Shown: positions 12,200 through 25,340 of the stretch, piece after piece
Position numbering within the stretch: position 1 is the stretch's first letter
Layout of the letters: each line of letters opens with the position of its first letter
Assembly (NCBI RefSeq): GCF_000516985.1
Contig: NW_006917100.1
Coordinates: 609,490-673,489, forward strand
Origin: Pestalotiopsis fici W106-1
Taxonomy: Eukaryota > Ascomycota > Sordariomycetes > Amphisphaeriales > Sporocadaceae
Direction of reading: 5' to 3'
Length of the DNA stretch: 64,000 bases
Notes under the pieces: generated by a model
Database searches by the model: none
Seen by the model: the letters and a program-made list of their open reading frames with translations, nothing else
What the model was told of the DNA's origin: nothing
Made by a program: the position numbers and the translations under genes

Positions 12200-14870
12200 A
12201 CCTTAATACGAAAAGGCATTAAAAAAATACCTAACGGATATATTATAAAAAAGATAGATTACGGAATTTATTTCGCCCGTAAAATACTTAATATTTTTCG
12301 TACTTAAAAAAAATAAAAACGGGAAACCTAAATAGAGATTTTGCATCGATTACCGTAAATTTAACGATATTACAATTAAAAATCGATATTTTTTATTTTT
12401 AATTAAGGATTTACGCGATAAATTATACGGAGCCTAATAATTTACGGCTTTAAATTTATTTAACGTATACGGTTTAATACGAATTAAAAAAAAATAAAAA
12501 ACCGCTTTCCGTTATAAATACGGATATTTTAAATATAAGGTTATGCTTTTCGGATTAACTAACGTATTAGCAAGCTTTTAAAATATAATTAACGACGTTT
12601 TAAAAAAATACCTCGATAAATTCGTAATAATATATTTCGACGATATATTTATTTATTTTAAAAATTTTAACGAATATTAATAATATATTAAAATAATATT
12701 ATAAAAGCTATAAAACGCAAATTTGCTAATTAACCTAAAAAAAAGCGAATTTTATAAAAAAAAATTATTTTTATAGGATATATAATATCCCCCGAAAAAA
12801 TTAAAATAAAATTATTTAAAATTTTAATAATAAAAAATTAGCCTACCCTAATTTTAATAATAAAAATTAAATCCTTTTTAGGATTTATAAACTTTTACCG
12901 AATATTCGTTTAAAAATTCGGAGGTATCGCTATATTATTTATATATTTAATAAAAAAAGATATATTTTTCGATTAAATACCCGAAACGCAAAAAGCTTTT
13001 AAAACAATTAAAAAACGAATTATAAATAAACCTATAATACATATAATAAATTTAAAACGGAAATTCAAAATCGAAATAAATATTTTAAATTACGCTATAA
13101 GCGGATAATTTATATAAAAGGACGATAACGGGAAATTATATTTAATTATATTTTATAACAAAAAATTTATAAAAAAATAACTAAATTACTAAATTTATAA
13201 TAAAAAATTTATAGCTATTATCGAAATATTCCAAAAATAGAAATATTATTTTAACGGAATTAAATATTAAATTAAAATTTATACCGATTATAAAAATCTA
13301 GCTTTATTTATTATTAATAAAAAATTTAATAAACGATAAATTAAATAGGCAGAATTTTTAGCAGATTTTAATTTTAAAATTATTTACCGCAAAAGATTAG
13401 AAAACGGTAAAATTAACGCTTTTAGCCGAAAACCGGATTATTTCTAGGAAATATTAAAAGAAACTAATACTATCCTTTTAACGGATAACGAAAAAAACCT
13501 AATACTAATTATAACTTTATACGCAGCTATAAAGGTTACTAATAATAATAGCTAAATAAAAAAAGTTATCGATATAATACGATTATTACTTTAAAACCTA
13601 TTTTATAATTTAGCATTAAAAATAGGAGAATTTAAAAATATTATTAAATATTAAGGTAAATTATAAATACCGGACGAATTCCGAAAAGACCTTATTAGAG
13701 ATTATTATAAATTACTAATTTATAAATATTAAAGAGTTTTTAAAATTTTTAAACGAATTTAATAAAAATTTAACTACCCGAACTTCCGATAAATAATTAA
13801 TAATATTATTAAAAAATATAATTTATATAATAAAGCAAAATTAATACGATATAAATAATATAAAAAATTATAATTTATATTACCGCTAAATAGGGTATAA
13901 AAATCTATTATATTAGATTTTATTATAAAATTATTATTTTCGAAAAAACCTTTAATTAGGACCTTTTACGATAATATCCTAATATTTACGGAACGATTTA
14001 CGAAATACGCTTATTTCCTTTTATATAAAAAAACTAATAATATAAAAAAACTAGCTTATATATTCCTCCGAATTATAGCTAATTAATACGGATTATTAAA
14101 TAAAATTATTTTAAATAAAAATAAGCTTTTTATATCGAAATTTTAGAAATTATTTATTAATTAGCTAAAATGCGATTATAAGCTTTTAATAGCTTTTTAT
14201 CCGCAAATTAACAGATAAATAAAATAAATAAATTAGGTATTCGAAAAATATTTTAAATGCTATATTAATTACAAATAAGATAATTAAATTATATTATTGT
14301 TATTCGCATAATTTGCATATAATAGTATAATACGAAAACCTACCGGAATATTATTATTTTACGCTAATTACGGGTATAAACCTAATATTATTAAAAAATT
14401 ATTAAAAAAAAAAGAATTTGTATTATACGCTATTTTACGCGTTAAATAATTTAAAAATTTATAAACGGAATTTTAAAAAACCTTTATCGCTATTTAATAG
14501 AAAATAAAACTTTATAATAAAAAAAAATTAAAAAACGAATTTTTAAAAAAGGGGATAAAATCTATTTTTTACGTAAAAATATTAAAATAAAACGATTAAG
14601 CGATAAATTTGATTTTAAAAAACTCGGATTATTTAAAATTAATAAAAAAATTTCGAATATTAATTATTAATTTAAGCTATTAAAAACTATAAAATATTAT
14701 AAAATTTTCTATATTTTACTACTCGAATTAGCATTAAAAAACGCTAAAATCGACAAAATACTAAAAATAAAACTAAATTAGCAAAAATATATCGTTAAAA
14801 AAATTATCGATTATAAAAAGGTCGGACGCGGATATTAATTTTACGTTAAATAAAAAAATTATTTATTTAA
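12200..14870 (+). pseudogene. Gypsy pol remnant: RT, RNase H, integrase, chromodomain
   Basis: Blocks in order on the plus strand are as follows. RT lies at about 12,300–12,680, with MLFGLTN and the catalytic YFDDIFIY (consensus YxDD). RNase H lies at about 12,890–13,445, ending in a Gypsy signature, ENGKINAFSRKPDYF. The integrase core lies at about 13,880–14,220, with LDFI, RFTKYAYFLLYKKT and AFYPQIN. A chromodomain-like end lies at about 14,740–14,870, reading KKIIDYKKVGRGY followed by FYVK. The C-terminal chromodomain places the element among chromoviruses. Such domains are known to guide integration to heterochromatin. The frame is full of RIP stops. Confidence 0.85.
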
Positions 14871-15639
14871 AAAAAATATTTAAAAACCTAAAAAATATAT
14901 TAAAAATTATATTGCTTTTAATTAATATTTTTAGCTTTAATAAAAAGATTAAAATTTATAAAATTATTTCCGAAACCGAATACCGATTAATTAGGCTTAT
15001 TAAAAATATTTAATAATTAAAAATTATTTATTACGAAATATTTATAATTTTTAAAAATAGGAAAAACCTTATTTTTTTATTTAATTTTTTTATATTACAA
15101 ATAAATAATTCGGAATTACAAGCTTTTATTTATATTTTAATTTTTCGAATCCGAAATAACCGATTAATAACGGCCGCTAAAAAAAACTAAAGCTTAGCTA
15201 TTTTTTCGTAAAATTTTAAAAAATTATCGTTTATTTTTTTTTTAGTTTTTAATTTCCGCTATTAATTTAAAACCTTCCAAAGCGTAAAAACTATTAAAAT
15301 ATTATCGTATTTCCGAAAAAAATACGCGATATATTTTAAATAATAAATCGATTTTTCGTCTGCTATTTAGCAAAAGCGTTTATTTTTAAAATAAGGCGTA
15401 TACGGTATATTTATAATATAACCGTTTAATTTAATAAAATTAAAAAGCTTAATTCGTTTATAAGCTTTTCGTTTTTTCGTTATTTCCGATAAAAATTTTA
15501 ATATAATAAATATATATTATAAATAAAGCAAAAAAAATAATAAAAAAGGGAAATAGGATAATTACGGTATATAGGTATTACGATTTATTTAAGCGGTTTA
15601 AAGTTTTTCGAAAATAAAAAATATAAAAAAAGGAGCTAA

Positions 15640-15939
15640 TATTACGAATATGCATTTTTATATAAAAATAAATAAATATATTAGCGCTTAAGGAAAAAAA
15701 GGAAAGGCTTAATACCGAAAGCCGGAAATAGGTTAAAATAAAAATTATTATTTTTAGTAGCTGCTAGCTAGCTATTTAATAAAATTATAATTTTAATAAT
15801 AATTTAAACGGTTAAATTATTAGGATTATTAAATTTTTTCGATTTTAAAATTATAAAATCGGTTTAGCATTATAATTTAAGGAATATTAATAAAAAAATA
15901 AATAAATATATATTATAAAAAGATATTTTATATAAATAA
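15640..15939 (+). repeat. Gypsy 3' LTR, left part
   Basis: This is the first 300 bp of the 3' LTR, starting tattacgaatatgcattttt, preceded by a purine-rich tract. It stops at tataaataa, where Copia-C is inserted. The remainder is at 24,464–24,685. Confidence 0.9.
15935..15939. repeat. AATAA target-site duplication of Copia-C
   Basis: AATAA lies directly left of Copia-C and again at 24,464–24,468 directly right of it. Removing one copy and the element gives tataaataattattatttt, exactly the sequence of the intact Gypsy LTR at about 8,858–8,877. This shows that Copia-C inserted into the Gypsy LTR. Confidence 0.9.
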
Positions 15940-16230
15940 TATAGCAGTTAGTTAGACCTTGAGGGTCCTCAAGATACCAGATATAAGGAGCATATAAATA
16001 TCCCTATTAAAAGCAAAAAGCTTACGGATAAAGTCCGTACGCTCTAAGGAAATTAATAAATCTTTTTAATAAATAAATATATAAATAGGATTATATGCTC
16101 TTTTTTTAATTAGAATTTAAATAAATATAATATATTTTATAATTATATTTATACCTTTTAACGCTTTTAGCTTATTTTAATATTATAACTCTTTTAAACC
16201 TATTTTATATACTCTTTTAATTATATTATA
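15940..16230 (+). repeat. Copia-C 5' LTR
   Basis: It starts tatagcagttagttagacc and ends ttatattata, 291 bp, the same length as the 3' LTR. The next bases, attataagcccggttta, carry the TTATAAGCCCGG core also found beside the Copia-A 5' LTR. This suggests that it is the primer-binding site. Confidence 0.9.
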
Positions 16231-16399
16231 ATTATAAGCCCGGTTTATTCGTAAAATTACTATATTTTATATTCCGTATTTTATTATTATATTTTAAAAA
16301 AGCATATAATATTAGCTTTTAAGCTTAATTTATCTTTTTATTATTATACGTTTAAAAATATTTAAATTTAAAAAATTTAAAGCTAATATTAAGCTTAAT

Positions 16400-19300
16400 A
16401 AAAAATATAATTAACCTAACTAATTCCTTAAATATAAGCATTTAGCAAACTACCTTAAAATCTAGCATTTCGTAAATCTAAATTTTACGCTTTTTTTCCC
16501 CGGAAAAGGCTTTTCCCTTTTAACAATCGAAAAATATATTAAAAACCTTTAAAAGCAATTTAAAAAAAAGCATTTAGCAGCTATTATAAAATAGGAAAAA
16601 ACTAAAAAGGGAAAAGCTCCAAAAAAAAAGCCTATACCTATAAATTTTACGCTCCGAAAAGCATATAATAAAAAAGTTTCTATTAAATAAATTTTATTTA
16701 ACGTTATTTCCGCCTAAATTAATAAAATATACTATTTAAAAAAATAAATCGATAAAATAATAAACCCCGGCTTCCTATAAATCGTTAAAATTAAAGCAAA
16801 AAAAGCAAAAAAATATATTTTTAAATATTGCGTTAAATAGCTTAAAGCCTTTTATAAATTAAATAAAATTAATTATATAAAGCGCGTAAAACTATAATAT
16901 AAGCTTTATTTTGCTATTATAACCAAAGCCTAAAATTTTTAAAAATAGTTTTTTAAATAAAAAATTAAGTAAGCAAAAGCCCGGACGTATTAAATCCCTA
17001 AAATCTATAAAGCCCTTATTATTAAAAACTTTTTACGCGTTATAAATATTAAAATTATGCTTAATTAAAAAAAAAATAAAGCGTATTAATAACTTTAAAA
17101 ATAAACCACTTCCGATTTTTAATATTTTAAAAAAAGCGCTTTTTAATTAATTCGACGAAATTACTTTACTAATTAATAAGCTAAAAATTTTCGCAATTTT
17201 AGGCCTAAGCCCAGAATTTTACGGAAACGGAGCATTAAAAAATACGGGATTAACGATTTTAAGCTTTAACGTTTTAATTTAAGAATTTTTTTTGCCTTTA
17301 TAAAAAAAAAACCAAAAAATTACCGGTAAAGCCCGGAAATATATTTATTTTTAAAATACGCTTTTATAAGCTTAACGGAAAAAAAAATTAAAATATTATT
17401 TAAAACGGAAGCAAACAAAATCCGCTTTTATATATAATAAAAAAAATATAAAAAATTAAAAAGTTAATTTAAAACTATCGGCTAAATATTAGGTAATTTT
17501 AGTAAAAAAAACCCTAAAAACAGGTTTTTATACCTTAGCTTTATTAGCGCTATAATTATTAATTTATTTTTTTTTTATAAAAAAATACAAAAATCCCTTT
17601 TTACCGCTCCTTTTTAATTCGATCCTTTTTTTTTATTTCCGAAAAGCTCCTAAACACACCTCCTATACTTTAGCTAAACCCTTACTTTTCCTTAATTGCT
17701 ATAATTATTAACCTTATTATTATAAATCTTAATAATATTATTAATATTTATATTACCGTTTTTAATAAATACTTATTATCCGATTTTACGCTTTTTAATA
17801 ATTATAGCGTTATTTATATAATAAATAACTCTAAATTCTTATTACCAAATTTTATTAAACCTATAAAAAATAAAAATTAAATTTAGGCTAGCATTTTATT
17901 TTTTCCTATTTAAAGCTAAGGTATCCGTATTATTAAAAACTATATTAATAATTTTATAAGCACTAAAGCAAATTTCGTACTTAATAATATTGCTTATTTT
18001 CCAAACTTCTATTATAATATTATTTCTAAATCTAAACTAAATAAAAAAAAAGCATAATTCTGCGGATATAATACTATTATTAAACATAAAATATTAAAGT
18101 ATAGCACTATATTTTACAAGCTTTAGCGAAAATTCCATTTAATTTTCTTTAAATATAAGCTTATATCCTCCTATCTTTTTAATTTTTTTGCTAAAATAAA
18201 CATAAGCTACCTTTATATTTTAGCATTTTATTCTATTAGTTAATAAAAAATATAACGATTTAAAGCATATATTTAGCTTAAATTTAACGAAAAATCATTT
18301 TAGCATCTTCGGTTAAAATACTTTAAGGCTAAAGCTTTTAAACGGCTTACTAAAAGCGCAAAAAATATTTAAATTAATAAAATAAAATAATTTAATTATA
18401 AAATCTATATACGCTTTAAGGCCACTTAAATAATTTTAAAAAAAACCAAAAAATATTAAATAAAACGATTATTTTAGCAAATATCCCTAAACCTTATATT
18501 TTATAATAAAGCTTTTAATAAAAGCATTTATACGCTAATTATTAAGGAAAAATAATTACGAAAATATTTTATCTTCCCGTTAAAATCCAAAAAAAAAAAT
18601 AAATTTACCCTAATAATTATTAATTTCGTTATATCGGTAAAATAATAATACCGCCTTTTCGTTTATATAATCTTTTACGATAATAAAACGGCACTTTTAC
18701 TAACGCGCGGAACCAGCTATTATAAGCGCTAAACTAAAAAAAAAAATTACTATTTAGTTATTAACCCTTTATATATTTAAATTAAACGGAAAAGCTAAAA
18801 AAGCTATTTAAAAGCTTTAGGAAAAAACCTTAATAATGCTAATATTTGCGAATCTCCTTTTTACGCTTTAGCCAAAAATACTAAAAGCCGCAATATACCT
18901 ATATAATATATTATTAAGCGCCTTTAAAAACTACCGATTATTAAACGAAATACTAAATAAATAATTTAAATAATATTTCCGATAATACACCCTAAAAATT
19001 ATACGAGGAATTACTATTAATTTAAAACCGGATTAAAATTTAATTTATATATACGGATATATAATTTACGTTTTAAAAAAAATAAAAAAAAAAGTATTAA
19101 TTTAAAATATTATAAAACTTATTTAAAAGCTTATTTTAAATATTTAATTAAATATTACTTTAACCAATTTTTCCGTATCTAAATTCTAAGCCTAAATTAG
19201 GTTATAATTATAAAAAACGTTAAATTTAATAAAAAAATATTTTATAAAAGCCCTTAAAAGGAATAAAAAAAATAAATCGTTAAAAAAAAACTCCGTCCTA

Positions 19301-21850
19301 TTATTAACGAAATTAAAGAATTTAAACCGATATTTTTTAAAAGCGATATTATTTTATAACTTAACTTTTAAAACGCCTTATAATTACGTTTTATACTACC
19401 TAATTTAAAGGGTAAATCTATATTTAATACCACTTCCGAGCATATAAATATAATTTAATAAATCGCGGAATAGCTTAAAAACGATATTAAAAATAGCCCT
19501 TCTAATACTTAAATACTAAATATTTATTTAAATATCTTTTTAAAAATATAAAATTCTTTTAAACCAAAGCAAAAAAATTAAGGCCTTTTATCCCTAACAG
19601 CTACGCCTAAACTATATAAAAAAACCGGTATTTATAAGGAAAAGAATCGCGGGGATATTTTATAAAAAAGCAATATCTCGATAAAAAATAACTAAAAACA
19701 CATAGCATAACGCTAAATATTTAATAATCTAGCATTAAAACTAAAATCTCTAAAAAATATAACTATTAACCTATTTAGGGATAAAAACTTCTAAAACGCT
19801 AAAAAACTACCACCTCTAACTTTTAAAAACGCTAAGGAATCGCAATTTTTAATTCCTATTAAAGCAAAATACCTTAAAATTAAAATACCTATACGGTTTA
19901 TTAACTTAAAAAAGCAAAAAATATAAAATACAGCTTTAACCGCTTTTATAAAAAACCAACTAAACGAAATAATCGAGATTAAGCGTAATACGCGTATTAA
20001 AAAAGCTTTTTAAAAATACAAATAACTATATATATTAGCAATATCCCACGGAATATTTGCAATTTTATTAACCGACCTATTTTAAAAGGAATTTAATAAC
20101 TAATTTATACTAATAACCAAAAATAAAGACCCCCTAGCGCATAAAACCTTACACTTTATAATCGCAGCTATAATACTAAATTACAAAAAAGAACTTAAAG
20201 GCATTTTATCGGCCTTAAAAAAGTTTTTAAATAATAACAAAGATTTCGGTATATCTAAAGGCATCGCTTTTAACCCAAAAAAGGAAAAGATATACTTGGA
20301 CAACATATTATAAAAACCAAAAAAATAAAAAAACTTAAAAAACTATTTATATAAGCCTTAATTTAAAAAAGCAGCAGGCTTTAAATTTAAAACCCTAATA
20401 TAAAAAAGGGTTTAAAAAAAATCGCAAAAAACGCTTTAATAAGCTTATACCTTTAATATAGGTATAAGCATATAAATTCGACAAAAATAACTATTTAATA
20501 AAATTTAAAGCAAAGCTTATTATAAAAAGAGACCTTTAAAAAAAAAGCGCAAAAAACACCTATACCTTAATTTTAGCCGCCTAATTATTTAAAATTATAA
20601 TAGCTATAGCTGCCAAAAATAATCTTAAATGCAAATAATACGATATTATTAAAGCCTTTTTTAACGCCTTAAAAAGAACTTTAAAACCTATATATTATAA
20701 GGTATTAAATAGTTTTAATATAAAGCATAAATATTTAAAGCTTAAAAAGGCCCTATACGGGCTTAAAAATTTATTATTATTATAATATAAAAAGCTTAGC
20801 AATATATTAATATAATTAAAATTCGACGCCTTTACTAAAAAACTATACTTATTTTTTAACCCTAATTATATAATATTCCTAATATTTTACGTTAACGATA
20901 TCCTTATCTTTTATTATAAAAATTATAAAAAAATAGCCTAAACGCTTATAAAAAATATTAAAGGGAAATATAAGCTTAAATTAAAAAAAACGTTTTATAA
21001 TTCCTTAATATTCGGGTATTTAAAAACCGAAGCATAAAAACCGTTATATTACTATATAATGCCTATATAAAAAAAAATCGTAGCTAAATTTGGGGTAAAT
21101 AATTAATCGAATATATTAGCCGTATTTATAAGCTTAGCCTTTTTAAAAAAATACTTAAATATCGCTATTAAAAGCGAAATTAAAAGATTTTAAAAAATAA
21201 TCGGTTTAATATTATATATTATTATTATAATTAGATTAAATATTATATTTGTTATAGCTTAGCTTTTTTATTTCCTTATTAACCTAGGGCTAACGCATTT
21301 TAAAGCTAAATTATAAATTATTAAATACCTTTGGAATATTAGATTTTTCGGTATTAGGTATAAAGAATATATAGAAACCTAAATCTTAATAGCAGGAGAT
21401 GCCTTATTCGCCGACGATTAAGAATTAAAAAAAAGCTTATAAAAATATATTATTATACTCTTTAGCGGTCTAGTGGTATAAAAGGCCTTTAAATAAAGTA
21501 CTATATCTATTAATATAATAAAGGCAAAGCTAAACGCTTTATCGGAAACCGCTAAAAAAACTCTAATATATAAATAGCTTTATCGGGATTTAAAGCTCGA
21601 CTTTAAATAAAATTAGAATATTTTTTATAATAATTAGCAAATAATACGGTTTATAATAAACGATAACTTAAAAGTTAATACTAAACTAAAATATATTGAT
21701 ATTAATAATATATAGCTTAAATAAAAATATATAAAAGGATTTTTTAGGATTACTTACCTTTAAATAAACTAAATATTAGCAAATGGCCTTATTAAAGCGT
21801 TCTTAAAACAAAAATTTAAACGCTTCGTATTTTACCTAAATTTCCGCAAA
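16400..21850 (+). pseudogene. Copia-C gag-pol remnant
   Basis: The N-terminal 1.5–2 kb is lysine-rich and presumably Gag, though no knuckle could be recognised. An integrase C-terminal region appears near 18.9–19.1 kb (LSAFKNYRLLNEILNK, then a YGYIIYVLKK-like block). RT shows KKALYGLKNLLLL at about 20,740 and IFYVNDIL at about 20,890. The latter is the catalytic YVDDIL with the first Asp changed to Asn, as RIP would produce. RNase H shows KAKLNALSETAK at about 21,530. The frame is interrupted throughout by TAA and TAG. Confidence 0.8.
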
Positions 21851-21899
21851 ATTATACCAATACTATAAATAATATATTAAAAATAATAAAAAAATTAAT

Positions 21900-24172
21900 T
21901 AATAAAAACTACCGGTAAAAAACGCTTATATTATAATACTTTATTAGGTAAATAAAAAAATAACCGAGAAACCGTAAAGCTTAACCCGCAAAAAGCATAT
22001 AAACGCCAGATTTATGCTTATTAATATACTACTATAAAAATCCCTTTATTTATCCTTATACTTAAGCATTATATATAAAAACCTCTTATTTAATTATTTT
22101 TATTATCGGAAAAAAAATTTATATAAATAAAAGCAATATTAAAGCCTAAAACCGCTTTATCGAAAACCTGCTGTTAATAAATTTTAATAGCAACTTTAAA
22201 AATAATACGGTATTTACGTTTTACGCGAGCTTTATCGTAAAAATAATTTATATAACGCTATATAAAAAAAATAATGCTAAAATAACTATTATAATATTAA
22301 TTTTTATATTTTAAAAAATATAAAAAGCGAAATATAAATTAAAAAAAATTTATATAGGCTTATAACTATCGCGATTTTTATTATAACGATAATAGCAATT
22401 TTTTAAAATTTAAAAGCATTTGCTATTAGCCGGTATATTTTTATATATACGACTAATAATAGCAGCTTTAATATAATAAACGCAAAAAATATCGTTACGC
22501 ACTCCCGAAACCTTTATAACGCGCTTAAAAATGCTGGCTAAATGCTTTAATTTTTTACGTTAAATATAAATAATACGTTTAAAGCGACGAGCGGAAGGCT
22601 TAGGATTATTTTCCTTAATTTTTGCTAATAAATAATAAAAGCTATAAATAAAGGGAATAGGTATAAAAGTGCCTTTTTTATTACTAAAATAGGCAAAAAA
22701 AGCAATAAATTATTTATAATTTTTGGTAAAATTAATTATTTTAAGCGATTAATCGCGAAAAATACGAATAAAAAGGGCGTAATTATTAAAAAAAATGCGA
22801 ACGTAATTACTAAAAATAGCTAAAAGCTAAATCGGAACCGGAATTTTAAAAACTCCTTAATTAAAAAAAGCAAAAAAACTAAACCTAAAAGCTTTACCGG
22901 CGCTTAAACTATTTTAAATAAAAAAACGCGATTTAACCGAAAAATAAAAAAATCGGGATTATTAAATATAATATTATAAAAATTAAAACGGATAAATACT
23001 AAAAATTAAAAAAAATATAAAAATAAGCGCTAAAAAAGTCGAAATTTACCGTTATTACTAAAAAACACACTAGCGCTTAGCCTTATAAGCGCGCTTTTTC
23101 TTTTTTTTATTATAATAAAAAAGCTTAGCCATTATTCGGTCCTGCTAAGTTTTAAAGCCACTAAACGAAAACGGGCGGCGCGCATAGCTTTAAGCGCAAA
23201 TCTTTTTAGGAGATTTAAAAAAAAAGCAAGGCATAATAATAAATAATATAATAAAAAAATAGGAGCGTATAATTATTTTTTAAAAAAATAATAAATAAAA
23301 ATAAATTAAAAAAGCTTAAGGAAATCTAACCTAAAAAATAAAAAAAAAAAGGAAATAAAAGCTTGGGAAGCAGTGGGAAATAGGCTATTTATAAATGGAA
23401 TAATTAATCCGATTAAATAAACCATTATTTTTTAACTCGGGCAAAAACGCTAAATAAATATAAATTAGCAAAAGCGCACCTAAAACAATTATTAAAGGCC
23501 TAATAATAAAAAAATCGATAAAATTAGTTGTTATATTTTATTAAATATAGCTATTATTGGATTTTTTAACTATTACGAAAAAAAAGGGAAAGCTTAAAAT
23601 ACTAATTTAAAAAGGTGCAAACGTAATAAAAAAAAAAAACTCCAGCTAAATAAGCCTATATTAAAAAGATTTAAAAAGTGTAAAAAATTAAAAATAAATG
23701 CAATTAAATAAAGAAAAAATTTAAAATTTATCTAAACCTGATTATTAAATGCTAAAAATGGATATTAATAAAAAAAAAAGGAAGAATAAAAATCTCCAAA
23801 TAAATAGCGCATAAAAAGGTTATTTTTAGGAAAAGATTTATAAATAAGGGAATTTTTGCAAAAAAGATATTTAAATAAAAGGTAAAAATATAAAAAAAGC
23901 TTTCTCAATCCGGGTTTATATATAGCAGGCAAAGGTAACTATCGCTAAAAAAACCTATTATTAACCGGTAACTTAATAACTAAATTTAACCTTTAAAATA
24001 AAAACGGTAAAAATAAGGTAAACCCTAGGGAGGATATAGAATAAATATTTAAAAAAGCTTAAAATCTCTGTTTTTATACTTAATCCAATCTAAAAATAAG
24101 GATTTTAAAAGGCTATCTAATTAATATATCTTTATTAAGCTTTTAAAAAACGCTTTAAAAGCTTAAAGGATA
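21900..24172. other. Extra 3' region of Copia-C
   Basis: About 2.3 kb lies between the RNase H end and the 3' LTR. Copia-B has a segment of similar length in the same place. Several frames on both strands contain runs of 25–36 codons without a stop, for example on the minus strand across 22,600–22,800. I recognise no domain and cannot choose a strand. It could be an additional ORF, a captured sequence or another buried insertion. Confidence 0.4.
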
Positions 24173-24463
24173 TATGGCAGTCAGTTAAACCTTAAGGGTC
24201 CTTAAAATACCAAATATAAAGAGTATATAAATATCCTTATTAAAAGCAAGAAGCTTACGGATAAGGTCCGTACGCTCCAAAAAAATTAATAAATCTTTCT
24301 AATAAATAAATATATAAATAGGACTATATACTCCCTTTTTAATTAGAATTTAGATAAATATAATACACCTTATAACTATACCCATACCTTTTAACGCTCT
24401 TAGCTTACTTTAATATTATGACTCTTTTAAACCTACTTCACATGCTCCTTTAACTATATTACA
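24173..24463 (+). repeat. Copia-C 3' LTR
   Basis: It starts tatggcagtcagttaaacc and ends actatattaca, 291 bp. It differs from the 5' LTR almost only by transitions, as expected when RIP acts on each copy independently. Confidence 0.9.
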
Positions 24464-24685
24464 AATAATTATTATTTTAATAATTAATTTAAGCATTTAT
24501 TTTATTTATAAATAAAGCATTTAATACGTTTTAACGATTATATTTATAAATTAATTTAATTATTTTTACCTTTAAATATTTATTGCTTAGTATTTTTTTT
24601 TAAAATTACCGTTCCTTATTAGCATAAACCCCAATACCTTTTATATTTTAGGTTTATTTTAGAAACCCGTAATATAATCGTTATA
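24464..24685 (+). repeat. Gypsy 3' LTR, right part
   Basis: This continues the LTR broken at 15,939. It begins with the repeated AATAA and ends tcgttata, followed by the outer TATAA duplication. Confidence 0.9.
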
Positions 24686-24707
24686 TATAAGCGTTATATA
24701 AAAAAAA

Positions 24708-25340
24708 TGTTTTAAGGTATAATTGGTGGATTATAAATTTAAGCATAGGGAAGCGTTCGTATAATTCGTAAAATCAGGCCGTAGGAATAGTTATAAGGCT
24801 ATATAATTAATTTATTAAAGCTTAAGGAAAAAATAACTAATTACGGAAAAATAACTATTTTTTATATTTATAAAATTAACTAATAAAAATATTTTGGAAT
24901 ATATTATTAATAAATTAGATTTATAATTAAGTTAATTAGTAATAAGGTTAATTTATAATCGAAAAAATTATCGAAATTTATAAATTTTTATAATATAAGT
25001 TATTTTGTAATTTAGGGCTATTATAGCTAGGTATATTAGTTATATTTAATAGGGCTAAATTTAATAAAACGTTTTATTAAATTTTAATAGGTTTTAATAG
25101 CTATAATGGCTATAATAATTAATTATAATAATTTATTAATTATATAATATTATAAATAATAGCTATAAATAATATTATATTAATTATAAATTAATATAAG
25201 GTAAATTTTATTAATTTCCTATATATCGTTATTTAACGATATTTTAATAAATTTTATAGCTATTATAACGATATAATATACGTTATAAAGCTAATTTTAT
25301 ATATTATATAATATTATATTAATATTTATATAATATTTTT
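24708..25340 (-). repeat. Copia-A 3' LTR (right copy)
   Basis: It begins tgttttaaggtataattggtgg, the least mutated form of the Copia-A LTR start. It runs to about 25,340, where it passes into internal sequence. Its tail region corresponds to the unmutated 31,665–31,857 fragment. Confidence 0.8.

Larger units (their letters stand above)
15940..24463 (+). mobile_element. Copia-C retrotransposon, full length, nested
   Basis: The element is 8.5 kb with two 291-bp LTRs that start TATRGCAGTYAGTTARACC (mutated TG) and end in TATA or TACA. Copia pol blocks are on the plus strand: integrase about 18.2–19.1 kb, RT about 20.6–21.0 kb, RNase H about 21.1–21.85 kb. The 3' LTR does not follow until 24,173, leaving about 2.3 kb of extra sequence. 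Most Copia elements are near 5–6 kb, so this is unusually long. RIP damage is milder in the LTRs than in the interior. Confidence 0.9.
8567..24685 (+). mobile_element. Gypsy chromovirus with nested Copia-C
   Basis: This is a full-length but RIP-degraded Ty3/Gypsy element. The 5' LTR (8,567–9,083) and 3' LTR (15,640–15,939 plus 24,464–24,685) match, and both begin with a mutated TGTTACGAATA. The order gag, RT, RNase H, integrase, chromodomain can be read on the plus strand. A purine tract, aaaaaaaggagc, lies just before the 3' LTR. Flanking TATAA duplications are intact. Without Copia-C the element is about 7.6 kb. All frames have many stops, so it is inactive. Confidence 0.9.
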
